NCBI GenBank assembly: GCA_050014015.1
Contig: JBEKEC010000029.1
Location: 1 to 64,000, forward strand
DNA length: 64,000 nt
Direction of reading: 5' to 3'
Source: PALSA-1353 sp050014015
GTDB lineage: Bacteria > Planctomycetota > Phycisphaerae > Tepidisphaerales > Tepidisphaeraceae
Shown piece after piece: positions 8,750-17,318 of this stretch (the first letter of the stretch is position 1; every line of letters starts with the position of its first letter). Made by a program: the position numbers and the translations under genes. The notes under the pieces are model-generated. The model did no database searches. It was not told the DNA's origin and saw nothing but the letters and a program-made list of their open reading frames with translations.

Positions 8750-8845
8750 GGTTACTTCCATTATGTGCATCATACACATTATAAACTACTAGGCGCCGCC
8801 AAAATGTCATTGCCACATGTGGCGACCATCCCTACCATACCGCTG

Positions 8846-10051
8846 ATGACCCAAGCCGCTTCCCCCCCAATCTTACCCGACGCTTCCGGCCATTTCGGCC
8901 CCTACGGCGGCGTCTACGTTCCCGAAACTCTCATCGCCGCCCTCCGCCAACTCCAAGCCGAATACGCCAAGGCCAAATCCGATTCCGGCTTCCAGCGCGA
9001 ACTCGACGATTACCTTCGCGATTTCGTCGGCCGCCCCACGAGCCTCTATTTTGCCCGTCGGCTGACGCAACATTTTGGCGGCGCTAAAATCTATCTCAAG
9101 CGCGAAGACCTGAACCACACCGGCGCCCACAAAATCAACAACACCCTCGGCCAGGCCCTTTTGGCCCTTCGAATGGGCAAAAAGCGCGTCATCGCCGAAA
9201 CCGGCGCGGGCCAGCACGGCGTCGCCGCCGCCACCGCCGCCGCCCTCTTCGGCCTGCAATGCGACGTCTACATGGGCGCCGAAGACATCCGCCGCCAAAG
9301 CCTCAACGTCTTTCGCATGCGCCTCATGGGCGCCAAAGTGATCGAAGTCACCAGTGGCAGCAAAACGCTGAAGGACGCTACCAACCAGGCCATGCGCGAC
9401 TGGATGGGCTCCGTCGCCCACACGCATTACATCATCGGCAGCGTCGTCGGGCCTCACCCATTCCCCATGATTGTGCGGGATTTCCAATCCGTGATTGGCC
9501 GCGAGGCACGGCAACAGTGTCTTCAAATCGAAGGCCAGTTGCCCGATTACATCCTGGCTTGCGTCGGCGGAGGCAGCAACGCCGCCGGAATTTTCGCCCC
9601 ATTCGCCGCCGATTCATCCGTGAAACTCATCGGCGTCGAAGCCGGTGGACGCGGCTCCGCCCTCGGCCAGCATGCCGCCGCACTTTGCGCCGGACGGCCC
9701 GGTATTCTCCACGGATCCCTCTCCTACGTCCTGCAGAACGATGACGGACAGACCGCCGACGTTCACAGCGTCTCGGCCGGCCTGGATTATCCCGGCGTCG
9801 GCCCCGAACACGCCTACTGGAAGGACACCGGCCGCGTCCAATACGTCAGCGTCACCGATGAGCAGGCCTTGTCAGCCTTTCAGTTGTTCGCGCAGCTCGA
9901 AGGCATTCTCCCCGCGTTGGAATCCGCTCACGCGTTCGCCCACCTCCAGCACCTCGCCCCCAGCCTGCCCAAGGACAAGATCGTCATCGTCAACCTCAGC
10001 GGCCGCGGCGACAAGGATTGTCAGGAAGTCGCCAGACTGATCGGAAAATGA
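8846..10051 (+). CDS. trpB: Tryptophan synthase beta chain
   Basis: Condenses indole with serine to give tryptophan. The 401-aa product (from ATG 8846) shows GHFGPYGGVYVPE at residues 15-27, the PLP-binding lysine K96 in HTGAHKINN, the phosphate-binding loop GGGSNAAG, and the C-terminal LSGRGDKD. Upstream in-frame ATGs at 8804 and 8726 exist, but the one at 8846 matches the usual distance to the GPYGG block. trpA follows about 480 bases downstream rather than overlapping, which is an unusual separation for this pair. Confidence 0.96.
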   Translation: MTQAASPPILPDASGHFGPYGGVYVPETLIAALRQLQAEYAKAKSDSGFQRELDDYLRDFVGRPTSLYFARRLTQHFGGAKIYLKREDLNHTGAHKINNTLGQALLALRMGKKRVIAETGAGQHGVAAATAAALFGLQCDVYMGAEDIRRQSLNVFRMRLMGAKVIEVTSGSKTLKDATNQAMRDWMGSVAHTHYIIGSVVGPHPFPMIVRDFQSVIGREARQQCLQIEGQLPDYILACVGGGSNAAGIFAPFAADSSVKLIGVEAGGRGSALGQHAAALCAGRPGILHGSLSYVLQNDDGQTADVHSVSAGLDYPGVGPEHAYWKDTGRVQYVSVTDEQALSAFQLFAQLEGILPALESAHAFAHLQHLAPSLPKDKIVIVNLSGRGDKDCQEVARLIGK

Positions 10052-10160
10052 CGTATTCCGAATCCTCGGAATGTGACCGCCTTCTTCATGATTTGGCGGT
10101 GGAGGGCCGAATCGTTCCCCAACCGCCGATGGCTCACGCGGTCTGATCACGTGCGCGCAA

Positions 10161-10349
10161 TCAACGTCTTTTCAGACTTCGAATAACCCCCCACCACGCC
10201 TGTCCCGTCGGAATCGACAAAAAGACCGCGCCAAGGATCGGGATAACGCTCACCATGAGATCGCCGTTCGAGCGGCCATGAACTGCGGTGAGGATCGCCT
10301 CCGCGATCAACCCGGTGCAGACAATCGCCGCCGCCAACGCCGGCAGCAT
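10161..10349 (-). CDS. Possible small membrane protein, 62 aa
   Basis: Short reading frame with two hydrophobic segments (LPALAAAIVCTGLIAEAIL and VSVIPILGAVFLSIPTG) and a basic C-terminus. No homology is recognised. It sits antisense between trpB and trpA. An in-frame extension to 10481 passes through the C-rich repeat and is not credible as coding. Included with low confidence because the trpB-trpA gap otherwise holds no gene. Confidence 0.3.
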   Translation of the reverse strand: MLPALAAAIVCTGLIAEAILTAVHGRSNGDLMVSVIPILGAVFLSIPTGQAWWGVIRSLKRR

Positions 10350-10371
10350 ATCCGTCAGACGCGCCCTTTTT

Positions 10372-10410
10372 CCCCCTCCCCATTTACTCAGGGGGAGGGT
10401 TGGGGTGGGG
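10372..10410. repeat. C-rich hairpin repeat, TACT loop (copy 1)
   Basis: Inverted repeat CCCTCCCC / GGGGAGGG (10374-10381 with 10392-10399) around a loop containing TACT, followed by the tail GTTGGGGTGGGGG. Same family as the hairpins at 13778-13803 and 15347-15372 that bracket the IS4 element. It lies between trpB and trpA on the trp coding strand. Confidence 0.75.
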
Positions 10411-10533
10411 GTTTTGCCGGTCCGCAAAAATCCGTGGCCACGCCCCTCATCCGCTGCCGGGTTGTGCATTACTTGACCCATAATGCTCGACGCTTATTAT
10501 CGCCTCGCTCGCGGGTCAATGCCAATGTCCCAA

Positions 10534-11334
10534 ATGTCCCGATCCATCGCTCAATCCTTCGCCGATCTTCGCGGCCACGGAATCGGCCTGGTGCCATTTT
10601 TGCCCGCGGGGTTTCCCGATCTTGGCACCACCGCCGCCACCCTTAAAACCCTTGACGCCATCGCGCCCGCCGCCATCGAGATCGGCTTCCCCTTTTCCGA
10701 TCCCATCGCCGATGGGCCGACAATCCAGCAAGCCTTCACCGCCGCGCTCGCCCGCAACGTGAAGGTATCCGACGTCTTTGCCATGGTTCGGGACGCGGCT
10801 CGGCAGATTTCCACGCCCCTGCTGGCGATGCTGAGCTACAGCATCGTATTCCGATATGGCGCCGACCGATTCTTCGCCGATGCGCGGGCGGCCGGGTTTG
10901 CCGGCCTGATTATCCCCGATCTCCCGCCCCCAGAGGCCAACAACGTCTGCCGCCAAATCCGCGCCGCCGGACTCGACACCATTCTTCTCATCGCCCCCAC
11001 CACCACGCCCCAGCGCCGCCGCGAAATCGCCGATCTTTGTTCCGGGTTCGTCTATTATCTCGCCGTCTCCGGAATCACCGGCGCCCGCGATCAGTTGCCC
11101 CCCGATCTCGCCGAAAACCTCCGCCAGCTTCGCGCCATCACCGACCGCCCCATCTGCGTCGGCTTTGGCATCTCCAAGCCCAACCATCTCGCCGCACTGG
11201 CCAACATTGCCGACGGCGCCATCGTCGGCAGCGCCATCGTCCAACGCATGATCGACTCCTCATCCGCCGGCCCCACCGCCATCGCCAAACTCATTACCGA
11301 TTACTGCCAAAGCCTGTTGCCTCAATCGCATTAA
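10534..11334 (+). CDS. trpA: Tryptophan synthase alpha chain
   Basis: Cleaves indole-3-glycerol phosphate to indole, which is channelled to TrpB. The 266-aa TIM barrel has the catalytic Glu in AIEIGFPFSDPIADGP (about residues 46-61), the catalytic Asp in GLIIPDLPPPEA, and phosphate-binding glycines in VGFGISKP and GAIVGSAIV. I chose the ATG at 10534 (MSRSIAQSFADLRGHG) because it matches the family N-terminus; in-frame ATGs also occur at 10519 and 10483. It pairs functionally with trpB upstream on the same strand. Confidence 0.94.
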   Translation: MSRSIAQSFADLRGHGIGLVPFLPAGFPDLGTTAATLKTLDAIAPAAIEIGFPFSDPIADGPTIQQAFTAALARNVKVSDVFAMVRDAARQISTPLLAMLSYSIVFRYGADRFFADARAAGFAGLIIPDLPPPEANNVCRQIRAAGLDTILLIAPTTTPQRRREIADLCSGFVYYLAVSGITGARDQLPPDLAENLRQLRAITDRPICVGFGISKPNHLAALANIADGAIVGSAIVQRMIDSSSAGPTAIAKLITDYCQSLLPQSH

Positions 11335-11488
11335 GCGACCCCGGTTATAACCTCGCACGAGCTTCCATAATCGCTGCGGTCATCGCCGCCCTTTGTCGCG
11401 TTATATCGAACACGGATAGATCGCATCAACTTTGAAATTAACGACTTGCGCCATATCCGCCAGAGAGACTTTGCAACGAGGTGCCATC

Positions 11489-12220
11489 ATGGCGATTCTA
11501 AGCCTGCCCTTCCCAACCCCGGCCGAAAAACAGCGACTGAGCGACGGCCATCTTGTCCGCCAGACCCGTAACGGGGATCGCTCGGCGTTCAACGAACTGT
11601 TTGTCCGATATCAGCGGCCCGCCGTCGCCGTCGCATATCGGCTCCTCGGCAATATCCACGACGCGATGGAGGTTACGCAGGATGCTTTCCTCAAGGCCTT
11701 CTCCAATCTGCCGATGCTGCAACAGGCCGAGGCATTCGGCGGCTGGCTCATGCGGATCGTTTCCAACCTCTCCCTCAATTTCAGGCGGGGCCGAAAATCG
11801 CGCAGCGCTTTGCCGCTCGACGATCTCCCGGATTCCACGGAATCCATCTCAACGCCATGCGCCGATCCATTTCACCGAATCGAAAGCGCCGAAATGGGCC
11901 GCGTGCTTCGCAACGCCCTGCAACGTTTGCCCGCCAGACAGCGCACCGCGATCATTCTGTTTACCCTCGAGCAATTGCCCCAAAAGCAGGTCGCCGAAAC
12001 CCTCGGATGCAGCGTCAAAGCTGTCAAATGGCACGTCTTTCAAGGACGCAAAAAGCTTCGCCAGGCCCTGAAAGATTATCTCACTGCGTCACCGCCCCAT
12101 AGCACGCCGGTCCGACCAATTTGGCGTATTTCGCCAGCGCTCCGCGCGGATACTTCGGCTCCGGTTGCTTCCAGCGTGATTGCCGCTTCGCCAACTCTTC
12201 TTCGCTCAATTCCAAATTGA
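11489..12220 (+). CDS. ECF-type RNA polymerase sigma factor
   Basis: A 243-aa extracytoplasmic-function sigma factor. Sigma region 2 spans about residues 22-90 (LVRQTRNGDRSAFNELF...DAMEVTQDAFLKAFSNL) and region 4 about 140-195 (LQRLPARQRTAIILFTLEQLPQKQVAETLGCS.KAVKWHVFQGRKKLRQAL). The start at 11489 has GAGGTG at a good distance. The C-terminus runs about 45 residues past region 4, is Pro/Ser-rich, and lies antisense to the 3' end of ilvD, overlapping it by 140 bases. No anti-sigma gene is adjacent, so its signal is unknown. Confidence 0.9.
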   Translation: MAILSLPFPTPAEKQRLSDGHLVRQTRNGDRSAFNELFVRYQRPAVAVAYRLLGNIHDAMEVTQDAFLKAFSNLPMLQQAEAFGGWLMRIVSNLSLNFRRGRKSRSALPLDDLPDSTESISTPCADPFHRIESAEMGRVLRNALQRLPARQRTAIILFTLEQLPQKQVAETLGCSVKAVKWHVFQGRKKLRQALKDYLTASPPHSTPVRPIWRISPALRADTSAPVASSVIAASPTLLRSIPN

Positions 12221-13745
12221 TCGTCCCCTTCTCCGCGTCGATGCTGATCATGTCCCCATCCTGCACCAGCGCGATCGGCCCGCCGACAAACGCCTCCGGC
12301 CCGATGTGCCCGACCATCAAGCCCCGAGTTGCCCCGCTGAATCGCCCATCGGTCAACAGGCACACCTCATATCCCAGCCCCTGCCCGACAATCGCCGCTG
12401 TCACCCCCAGCATCTCACGCATCCCCGGCCCGCCTTTGGGTCCTTCATAACGGATGATCACGCTGTCCCCCTTCTCGATTTGTCGCCCCTGCACCGCCGC
12501 CATGCACGCCTCTTCGCTGTCGAAAATCCGCGCCGGACCACGATGCTGAAGCTTTTTCACACCTGCCGTCTTGATCACGCATCCCTCCGGCGCAAGATTC
12601 CCACGCAAAACGTGCAGCCCGCCCGTCTTTTCCAAGGCGCGGGACGCCGGCATGATGACGTTCTGGTCCGCCTTCAGCTTCACCCCCGCAAGATTTTCCG
12701 CCATCGCCCGACCCGTACAGGTCATGCAGTCCCCATGTATCAGCTTCTCATCCAGCAGCACCCGCAGGATCGCTCCTATCCCCCCGGCCTTGAACACGTC
12801 GAATGCCGTGTAACGCCCGAACGGTTTCAGATCGGCGATGATCGGAGTCCGCCGGCTGATGTGATCGATGTCGTCCAGCGTCAGCGTCACCCCGCATTCG
12901 TGCGCTATCGCCGGCAAATGCAACGCGCTGTTCGTCGATCCTCCCGTCGCCGCCACGATCGTCACCGCATTCTCAAACGCCTCCCGCGTCATCACGTCCC
13001 GGGCCCGGACGTTCCTTTCCAGCAGCCACATCACCTGCCGGCCCGCCTGCACCGCAAACGCGTCGCGCTCCACGTCCACCGCCGGCGGTGAACCGCTGCC
13101 CGGCAACGCCATCCCCAACGCCTCCGCCGCGCACGCCATCGTGTTCGCCGTGAACTGGCCCCCGCAGCTTCCCGCCGACGGACACGCGCCGCATTCCATC
13201 TCATACAGATCGGCATCGCTCATTTTCCCCGCCGAGTGCGCCCCCACCGCCTCGTACACGTCCTGAATCGTCACGTCCCGGCCTTTGAATTTGCCCGGCA
13301 ATATCGTTCCACCGTAGAGAAACACGCTCGGAACGTTGAGCCGCGCCATCGCCATCAGCGTCCCCGGCAAACTCTTATCGCAACCCGCCAGCCCAACCAG
13401 CGCATCGTATCCATGCGCATTCATCATCAGCTCGATCGAATCCGCGATCACCTCGCGCGACACCAGCGACGCCTTCATCCCCTCATGCCCCATGGCAATC
13501 CCATCCGACACCGCGATGGTCACGAATTCCCTCGGCGTCCCGCCCGCCGATTTCACCCCCTCCTTCGCCGCCTTCGCCTGCCGATCCAGCGTCAGATTAC
13601 ACGGCGTCGCCTCGTTCCACGTGCTGGCCACCCCCACCCACGGGCGATGAATCTCCTCATCCGTCAAACCCATCGATCTGAAAAACGCACGCTGCGGAGC
13701 GCGCTGATCCCCTTCCGTCACGATCTCACTGCGTGGCCGATTCAT
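12081..13745 (-). CDS. ilvD: Dihydroxy-acid dehydratase
   Basis: Iron-sulfur enzyme that dehydrates 2,3-dihydroxy acids in valine, leucine and isoleucine synthesis. The 554-aa product carries the family landmarks GLAGCDKSLPG (cluster Cys), ECGACPSAGSCGGQFTANTM (second cluster Cys), MTCTGRAMAENL (third Cys), and the C-terminal DGRFSGATRG and GPACYGAVTQ. Full length. It stands alone and converges on the sigma factor gene with a 140-base antisense overlap. Confidence 0.96.
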   Translation of the reverse strand: MNRPRSEIVTEGDQRAPQRAFFRSMGLTDEEIHRPWVGVASTWNEATPCNLTLDRQAKAAKEGVKSAGGTPREFVTIAVSDGIAMGHEGMKASLVSREVIADSIELMMNAHGYDALVGLAGCDKSLPGTLMAMARLNVPSVFLYGGTILPGKFKGRDVTIQDVYEAVGAHSAGKMSDADLYEMECGACPSAGSCGGQFTANTMACAAEALGMALPGSGSPPAVDVERDAFAVQAGRQVMWLLERNVRARDVMTREAFENAVTIVAATGGSTNSALHLPAIAHECGVTLTLDDIDHISRRTPIIADLKPFGRYTAFDVFKAGGIGAILRVLLDEKLIHGDCMTCTGRAMAENLAGVKLKADQNVIMPASRALEKTGGLHVLRGNLAPEGCVIKTAGVKKLQHRGPARIFDSEEACMAAVQGRQIEKGDSVIIRYEGPKGGPGMREMLGVTAAIVGQGLGYEVCLLTDGRFSGATRGLMVGHIGPEAFVGGPIALVQDGDMISIDAEKGTINLELSEEELAKRQSRWKQPEPKYPRGALAKYAKLVGPACYGAVTQ

Positions 13746-13777
13746 TGAAATCTCCGCGTAGGAACTCCGCGATTTTC

Positions 13778-13803
13778 CCCTCCCCTGGTACTCCGGGGGA
13801 GGG
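13778..13803. repeat. C-rich hairpin repeat, TACT loop (copy 2)
   Basis: Eleven-pair stem CCCTCCCCTGG / CCGGGGGAGGG with one T-G wobble and loop TACT, followed by the tail CTAGGGT. It ends 7 bases before the left end of the IS4-family element. Confidence 0.85.
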
Positions 13804-13810
13804 CTAGGGT

Positions 13811-15339
13811 CAATACGGTTCAGTTAAGCATGATAATCGATTGCGCGAACGATTTGGTTGGTTGAGGTAGATGATAATGCTCCAGCCGTTTTTTGGGCCA
13901 GTTCGACATCTTGATCTTGATGACGCGCGGGTTGAGCCGCCCATCGCGTGGCGGCAGTACGCTGGCACTGATTTGGCGAATCATTGCATTGTACAACAAG
14001 GGCAGGATGCAGGCCGGGGCGGCTCGCATGAGCGGGACCGTCTCCCGAATTACTCGCACGGCATGCATAAAGCTGAGCGTCCGCGGGTCCAGGTCGATCG
14101 TCAAGGCGGCTTCGTGCATCAACGCCCGAACGGCATTATGGGCCAGCAGCACGCCATAGATTTCCTGCACAACTCCGCACGGCGTGCGGCTCCGCAGCTC
14201 AGTCACCGGACGCGCCAGTTGGTGGGTGGTGATTTCGTCGTTGGCGATCTCGATCTCCCATCGCTGGTGATAGAGCACGACCCGTTCCACGGCCGGATAC
14301 AATTCGGCGTCGAGCCGCGTAGTGATCGGCCGATGCCGCTCACCGTGACCGGGTCGGGCCGGGTCGTCGAAGGGGTATTCGATCACTCGTACCATGATGC
14401 CCTGTTGGTCGCGCTGTCGGTGATCGGGGGACGGATAGATCTTGGCCAGGTACGATCCGTCGGCCCAAGGGCAAAAGCTTTTCAGGACGACGTGCGACGG
14501 GACCGGGCCGAGCATGAACGTGCCCTGACGGATGGCCTGTTGGATCAACCGATAGCTGTAAAAGCCGCAGGCCCAGAGCACCAGGTCGCCGGGCGAGCAC
14601 TTGGCCAAGAGCGCCGGAGCACAGGGGTGGTCGTTGAAGTCTTTGGGTTTGACCAATGCTTCGAGCGTGATCCGCGTCCCCACCTCGATCAATCGGGTGA
14701 GGCGAATCTGCGGGTAACCACCCGGGACAATCTGGCCGTTGCGGGTGGTTGTCGGTTTGCCGAACGCCCGGACGTTGGCCGGGGTGTCAGGCAGCGTGTA
14801 ATCATCGCCATCCATCGCTTTCAATGGCATCGCCTTATACCATGCGCCACGGGTCCTGACCGTCGCCAGCCCCAATGCGCCGCGGATGGTTTTGAACAGC
14901 TGTCGCATCGGCCTGGCGCCGAGCCGAGACCGAGCCTGGCTCAACGCCGACTTGCACGGCGGACCAAGGCCGGCGACCGCTTCCCACGGCGCCGCCATCG
15001 TTCCCACGACCTGCCGCCAAAGAGACGGCACGTCGGCATCGCCCCACAAACCCATGGCGATGACCAGCCACACCACCGCCGAAGCCGGAACCTTGCGGTT
15101 GCGGCGTTGACGCCCTCCACCGGTCCCTTGCAGCGCCGCCTCGCTCCGCTCCGGCGGAATATGCCGCGACAACGCCTCCAGCGTCTTAACATCCGGTAGC
15201 GTCGCGGCAGCGGAACTGGACAATGGCCATCCTTGGCCGGTACTGTGCATGGATCAAGCCTCCCTGCGATAGTCGTCTTCGCAAACGTACTATACCGCAG
15301 GCCGAGGCTTGTTTTATGCGCCTTAACTGAACCGTATTG
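13811..15339 (-). mobile_element. IS4-family insertion sequence, 1529 bp
   Basis: Bounded by perfect 18-bp terminal inverted repeats: CAATACGGTTCAGTTAAG at 13811-13828 and its reverse complement at 15322-15339. The transposase stop codon lies inside the left repeat, a compact layout. I see no matching target duplication in the flanks (ctagggt on the left, catctaa on the right). Both flanks belong to C-rich hairpin repeats in inverted orientation, each starting 7 bases from the element, so the insertion sits exactly between a hairpin pair. Confidence 0.9.
13820..15250 (-). CDS. IS4-family transposase, catalytic residues altered
   Basis: A 476-aa transposase with an N-terminal IS4 region (residues about 10-110) and a DDE domain. 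The first Asp is in KAMDGDDYTLPDT. The second, normally in a LVLADRGFFS-type block, reads LVLWACGFYS, so the Asp appears to be Ala. The C-terminal Y-2-R-3-E-6-K signature reads YHQRWEIEIANDEIT, keeping Tyr, Arg and Glu but with Thr at the Lys position. The frame is intact, so the copy may be a recent point-mutated, inactive one. This depends on my alignment by eye. Confidence 0.88.
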   Translation of the reverse strand: MHSTGQGWPLSSSAAATLPDVKTLEALSRHIPPERSEAALQGTGGGRQRRNRKVPASAVVWLVIAMGLWGDADVPSLWRQVVGTMAAPWEAVAGLGPPCKSALSQARSRLGARPMRQLFKTIRGALGLATVRTRGAWYKAMPLKAMDGDDYTLPDTPANVRAFGKPTTTRNGQIVPGGYPQIRLTRLIEVGTRITLEALVKPKDFNDHPCAPALLAKCSPGDLVLWACGFYSYRLIQQAIRQGTFMLGPVPSHVVLKSFCPWADGSYLAKIYPSPDHRQRDQQGIMVRVIEYPFDDPARPGHGERHRPITTRLDAELYPAVERVVLYHQRWEIEIANDEITTHQLARPVTELRSRTPCGVVQEIYGVLLAHNAVRALMHEAALTIDLDPRTLSFMHAVRVIRETVPLMRAAPACILPLLYNAMIRQISASVLPPRDGRLNPRVIKIKMSNWPKKRLEHYHLPQPTKSFAQSIIMLN

Positions 15340-15346
15340 CATCTAA

Positions 15347-15372
15347 CCCTCCCCCTGAGTACAGGGAGAGGG
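15347..15372. repeat. C-rich hairpin repeat, AGTA loop (copy 3, inverted)
   Basis: Eleven-position stem CCCTCCCCCTG / CAGGGAGAGGG with one mismatch and loop AGTA (TACT on the other strand). It starts 7 bases after the right end of the IS4-family element, mirroring copy 2. Confidence 0.85.
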
Positions 15373-15542
15373 AACAAGAGAAGACCGCCCGCCGATTGCG
15401 TCACGCACCCGATGTACATCCGGGGCTTCGCTCAGAGATGACAAGCGTCTAGCTTGACATCCGCGGATGAGAACCTTACTTATCTGCCTCTTGCTGGCAT
15501 CCTGATAATAGTCGCCGGTGATGATGAACAGAGGGTTATAGC

Positions 15543-16502
15543 GTGATTGCGGTTCGCGAGTTGACCAAGGCATACGGCCAGACCTTGGCGGTGGATCATA
15601 TCTCCTTCGAGGTGCCCCGGGGGCAGATCGTTGGATTCCTCGGCCCCAACGGGGCCGGGAAATCAACCACCCTGAAAATCCTGACCTGTTATCTTCCACC
15701 CACCAGCGGCGGCGCAACCGTCAACGGCTTCGACATCTTCCATGAATCCGAAAAAGTCCGCGAGAACCTCGGCTATCTCCCCGAAAACTGCCCGCTCTAC
15801 ACCGAGATGAAAGTCCGCGAATATCTTGATTACCGCGGGCGATTGCGAAAAATGCCCCGCGCCCAACGCCTCCGCCGAATCGATTACGTCATCGACCGCT
15901 GCTGGCTCGGCCCGGTCCACCACAAAACCATCGGGCATTTGTCCAAGGGATATCGCCAGCGCGTCGGCCTAGCCGATGCACTGCTGCATAATCCCGCCGT
16001 TCTGATTCTTGATGAACCGACCATCGGGCTGGACCCCGCCCAGATCCGCGAAACGCGCAAATTGATCCGAGACCTCGCCGGCCATCACACGGTCGTTTTG
16101 TCCACGCACATATTGCCGGAGGTCGAGGCGACTTGCGACCGCGCCATCGTCATCGCCGCCGGGCGGATCGTCGCCCAGGGATCGCCCGACGAGCTGCGCG
16201 CCAGCCGCCGGCTGACCGCCCGCGTCCTGGTCGAATGCCGCGGACCACGCTCCGAGGTCCAAGCCGCCCTCATCCGCGTCAGCGGCGTCAGCAACGTGGA
16301 AATCCTCGACGGCGAGGCCGCCGACTCCCAATACGTCGTCGCCGCCCTCCGCCCCAAGGACGGCTACGACATCCGCGAGGAAGTCGCCCGCACCGTCATC
16401 CAGCACGGCTGGCCCTTGCGGGAGGTTCGCCTCGAACACGCGACGCTCGAAGAATTTTTCGTCCAGGTCACGGCCAATCAGGCCATGGCGAGGAGTGCTT
16501 AA
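15543..16502 (+). CDS. ABC transporter ATP-binding protein (GldA-like)
   Basis: A 319-aa ATPase of an ABC-2 type transporter, in the class annotated with gliding-motility GldA. It contains Walker A GPNGAGKST (about residues 38-46), the Q-loop region, the signature LSKGYRQRVGLADAL, Walker B VLILDEPTIGLDP, and a C-terminal domain typical of drug/lipid-export or Gld-type ATPases. The start at 15543 is a GTG directly before ATTGCGGTTCGC. It is followed by the permease, GldG-like and DUF4340 genes on the same strand, so it energises a membrane complex of unknown substrate. Confidence 0.92.
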   Translation: MIAVRELTKAYGQTLAVDHISFEVPRGQIVGFLGPNGAGKSTTLKILTCYLPPTSGGATVNGFDIFHESEKVRENLGYLPENCPLYTEMKVREYLDYRGRLRKMPRAQRLRRIDYVIDRCWLGPVHHKTIGHLSKGYRQRVGLADALLHNPAVLILDEPTIGLDPAQIRETRKLIRDLAGHHTVVLSTHILPEVEATCDRAIVIAAGRIVAQGSPDELRASRRLTARVLVECRGPRSEVQAALIRVSGVSNVEILDGEAADSQYVVAALRPKDGYDIREEVARTVIQHGWPLREVRLEHATLEEFFVQVTANQAMARSA

Positions 16503-16507
16503 GAGGA

Positions 16508-16579
16508 AGTACAAGTTACAAGTTGGCAGTGCAAGTTAAGAGGTTCTTCAACTTGCAACTTGCACTTGCAACTTGCACT
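16508..16579. repeat. Word-iterated inverted repeat (ACTTGCA family)
   Basis: Left arm words caagtt and gtgcaagtt face right arm words acttgcaact and cttgcact around a short centre. It starts 5 bases after the ATPase stop and ends 12 bases before the permease start, inside an apparent operon. The same word is used in the element at 49393-49466. Confidence 0.8.
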
Positions 16580-16591
16580 AATTTAATTCCC

Positions 16592-17311
16592 ATGACCCGT
16601 GCCACCACCATCGCTCGCCGCGAACTGACCAGCTACTTCTATTCCCCCATCGCCTACGTCGCGATGGCCGTTTTCCTCATCGCCTGCTCGTTCACCTTCT
16701 GGGACGATTTCCAACCCGGTGAAATCGCCGGAATGCGCAACCTCTTCAACTGGATGGTCTGGCTCCTGGTCTCCATTGTGCCGCTGCTTTCCATGGGATT
16801 GCTCGCCCAGGAATGGTCCACAGGCACGATCGAAACATTGATGACCGCCCCCGTCGCCGAAACCGACGTCGTGCTCGGAAAATTCCTCGGCTCATTCGCG
16901 TTCTTCCTGGTGATGCTCGCCCCCACCCTGCTTTACGCCGTTATCCTGGCACTGTACGCCAATCCCCGCATCGACTTCGGCCCGATCCGCAGCGGGTATC
17001 TCGGCATTGTCCTGGTCGGAGCGCTGTTCATTTCCATCGGGTTGTTCTGTTCGTCCTTGACCCGCAGCCAGATCGTCGCCGCCGTCGCCACCGCCGCCGT
17101 TCTCTTCGCCATCACCATCGTTCCCTGGTGGGCCAGCGGCAAGCTCCTTTCGCAAACCTGGACGACAATCCTCAACCAGACGGTTTTCAAGCGCTACACC
17201 GATTTCAGCCGCGGAATCATCGACACGGGTCACCTGGCGTTCTTTATTTTCTCCACCGCGGTCTTTTTGTTCTTTACCACGAAGGTGCTGGAATCACGGC
17301 GATGGAAATGA
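16592..17311 (+). CDS. ABC-2 type permease (GldF-like)
   Basis: A 239-aa permease with about six membrane helices: residues 20-38, 50-70, 100-125, 140-160, 165-185 and 215-235. The opening ARRELTSYFYSPIAYVAMAVFL and LAQEWSTGTIETLMTAPVAETDVVLGKFLGSF are typical of the GldF/NosY group. I start it at the ATG at 16592; the frame is open far upstream but that part is shadow of the ATPase gene. It partners the upstream ATPase and the downstream GldG-like protein. Confidence 0.92.
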   Translation: MTRATTIARRELTSYFYSPIAYVAMAVFLIACSFTFWDDFQPGEIAGMRNLFNWMVWLLVSIVPLLSMGLLAQEWSTGTIETLMTAPVAETDVVLGKFLGSFAFFLVMLAPTLLYAVILALYANPRIDFGPIRSGYLGIVLVGALFISIGLFCSSLTRSQIVAAVATAAVLFAITIVPWWASGKLLSQTWTTILNQTVFKRYTDFSRGIIDTGHLAFFIFSTAVFLFFTTKVLESRRWK

Positions 17312-17318
17312 ATTTTTG

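Noticed and set aside
8750..8845. A hicA toxin gene beside hicB
   Set aside because: The gap is under 100 bases and no 60-aa frame with a HicA pattern exists on either strand.
13871..15199. Long 442-aa plus-strand frame antisense to the IS4 transposase
   Set aside because: Residues are Arg/His/Gly-rich shadow sequence without any family motif, and the opposite strand has clear transposase blocks.
16133..16591. Longer start for the ABC permease
   Set aside because: The extension is an Arg/Pro-rich shadow of the ATPase gene; the ATG at 16592 gives a normal permease.
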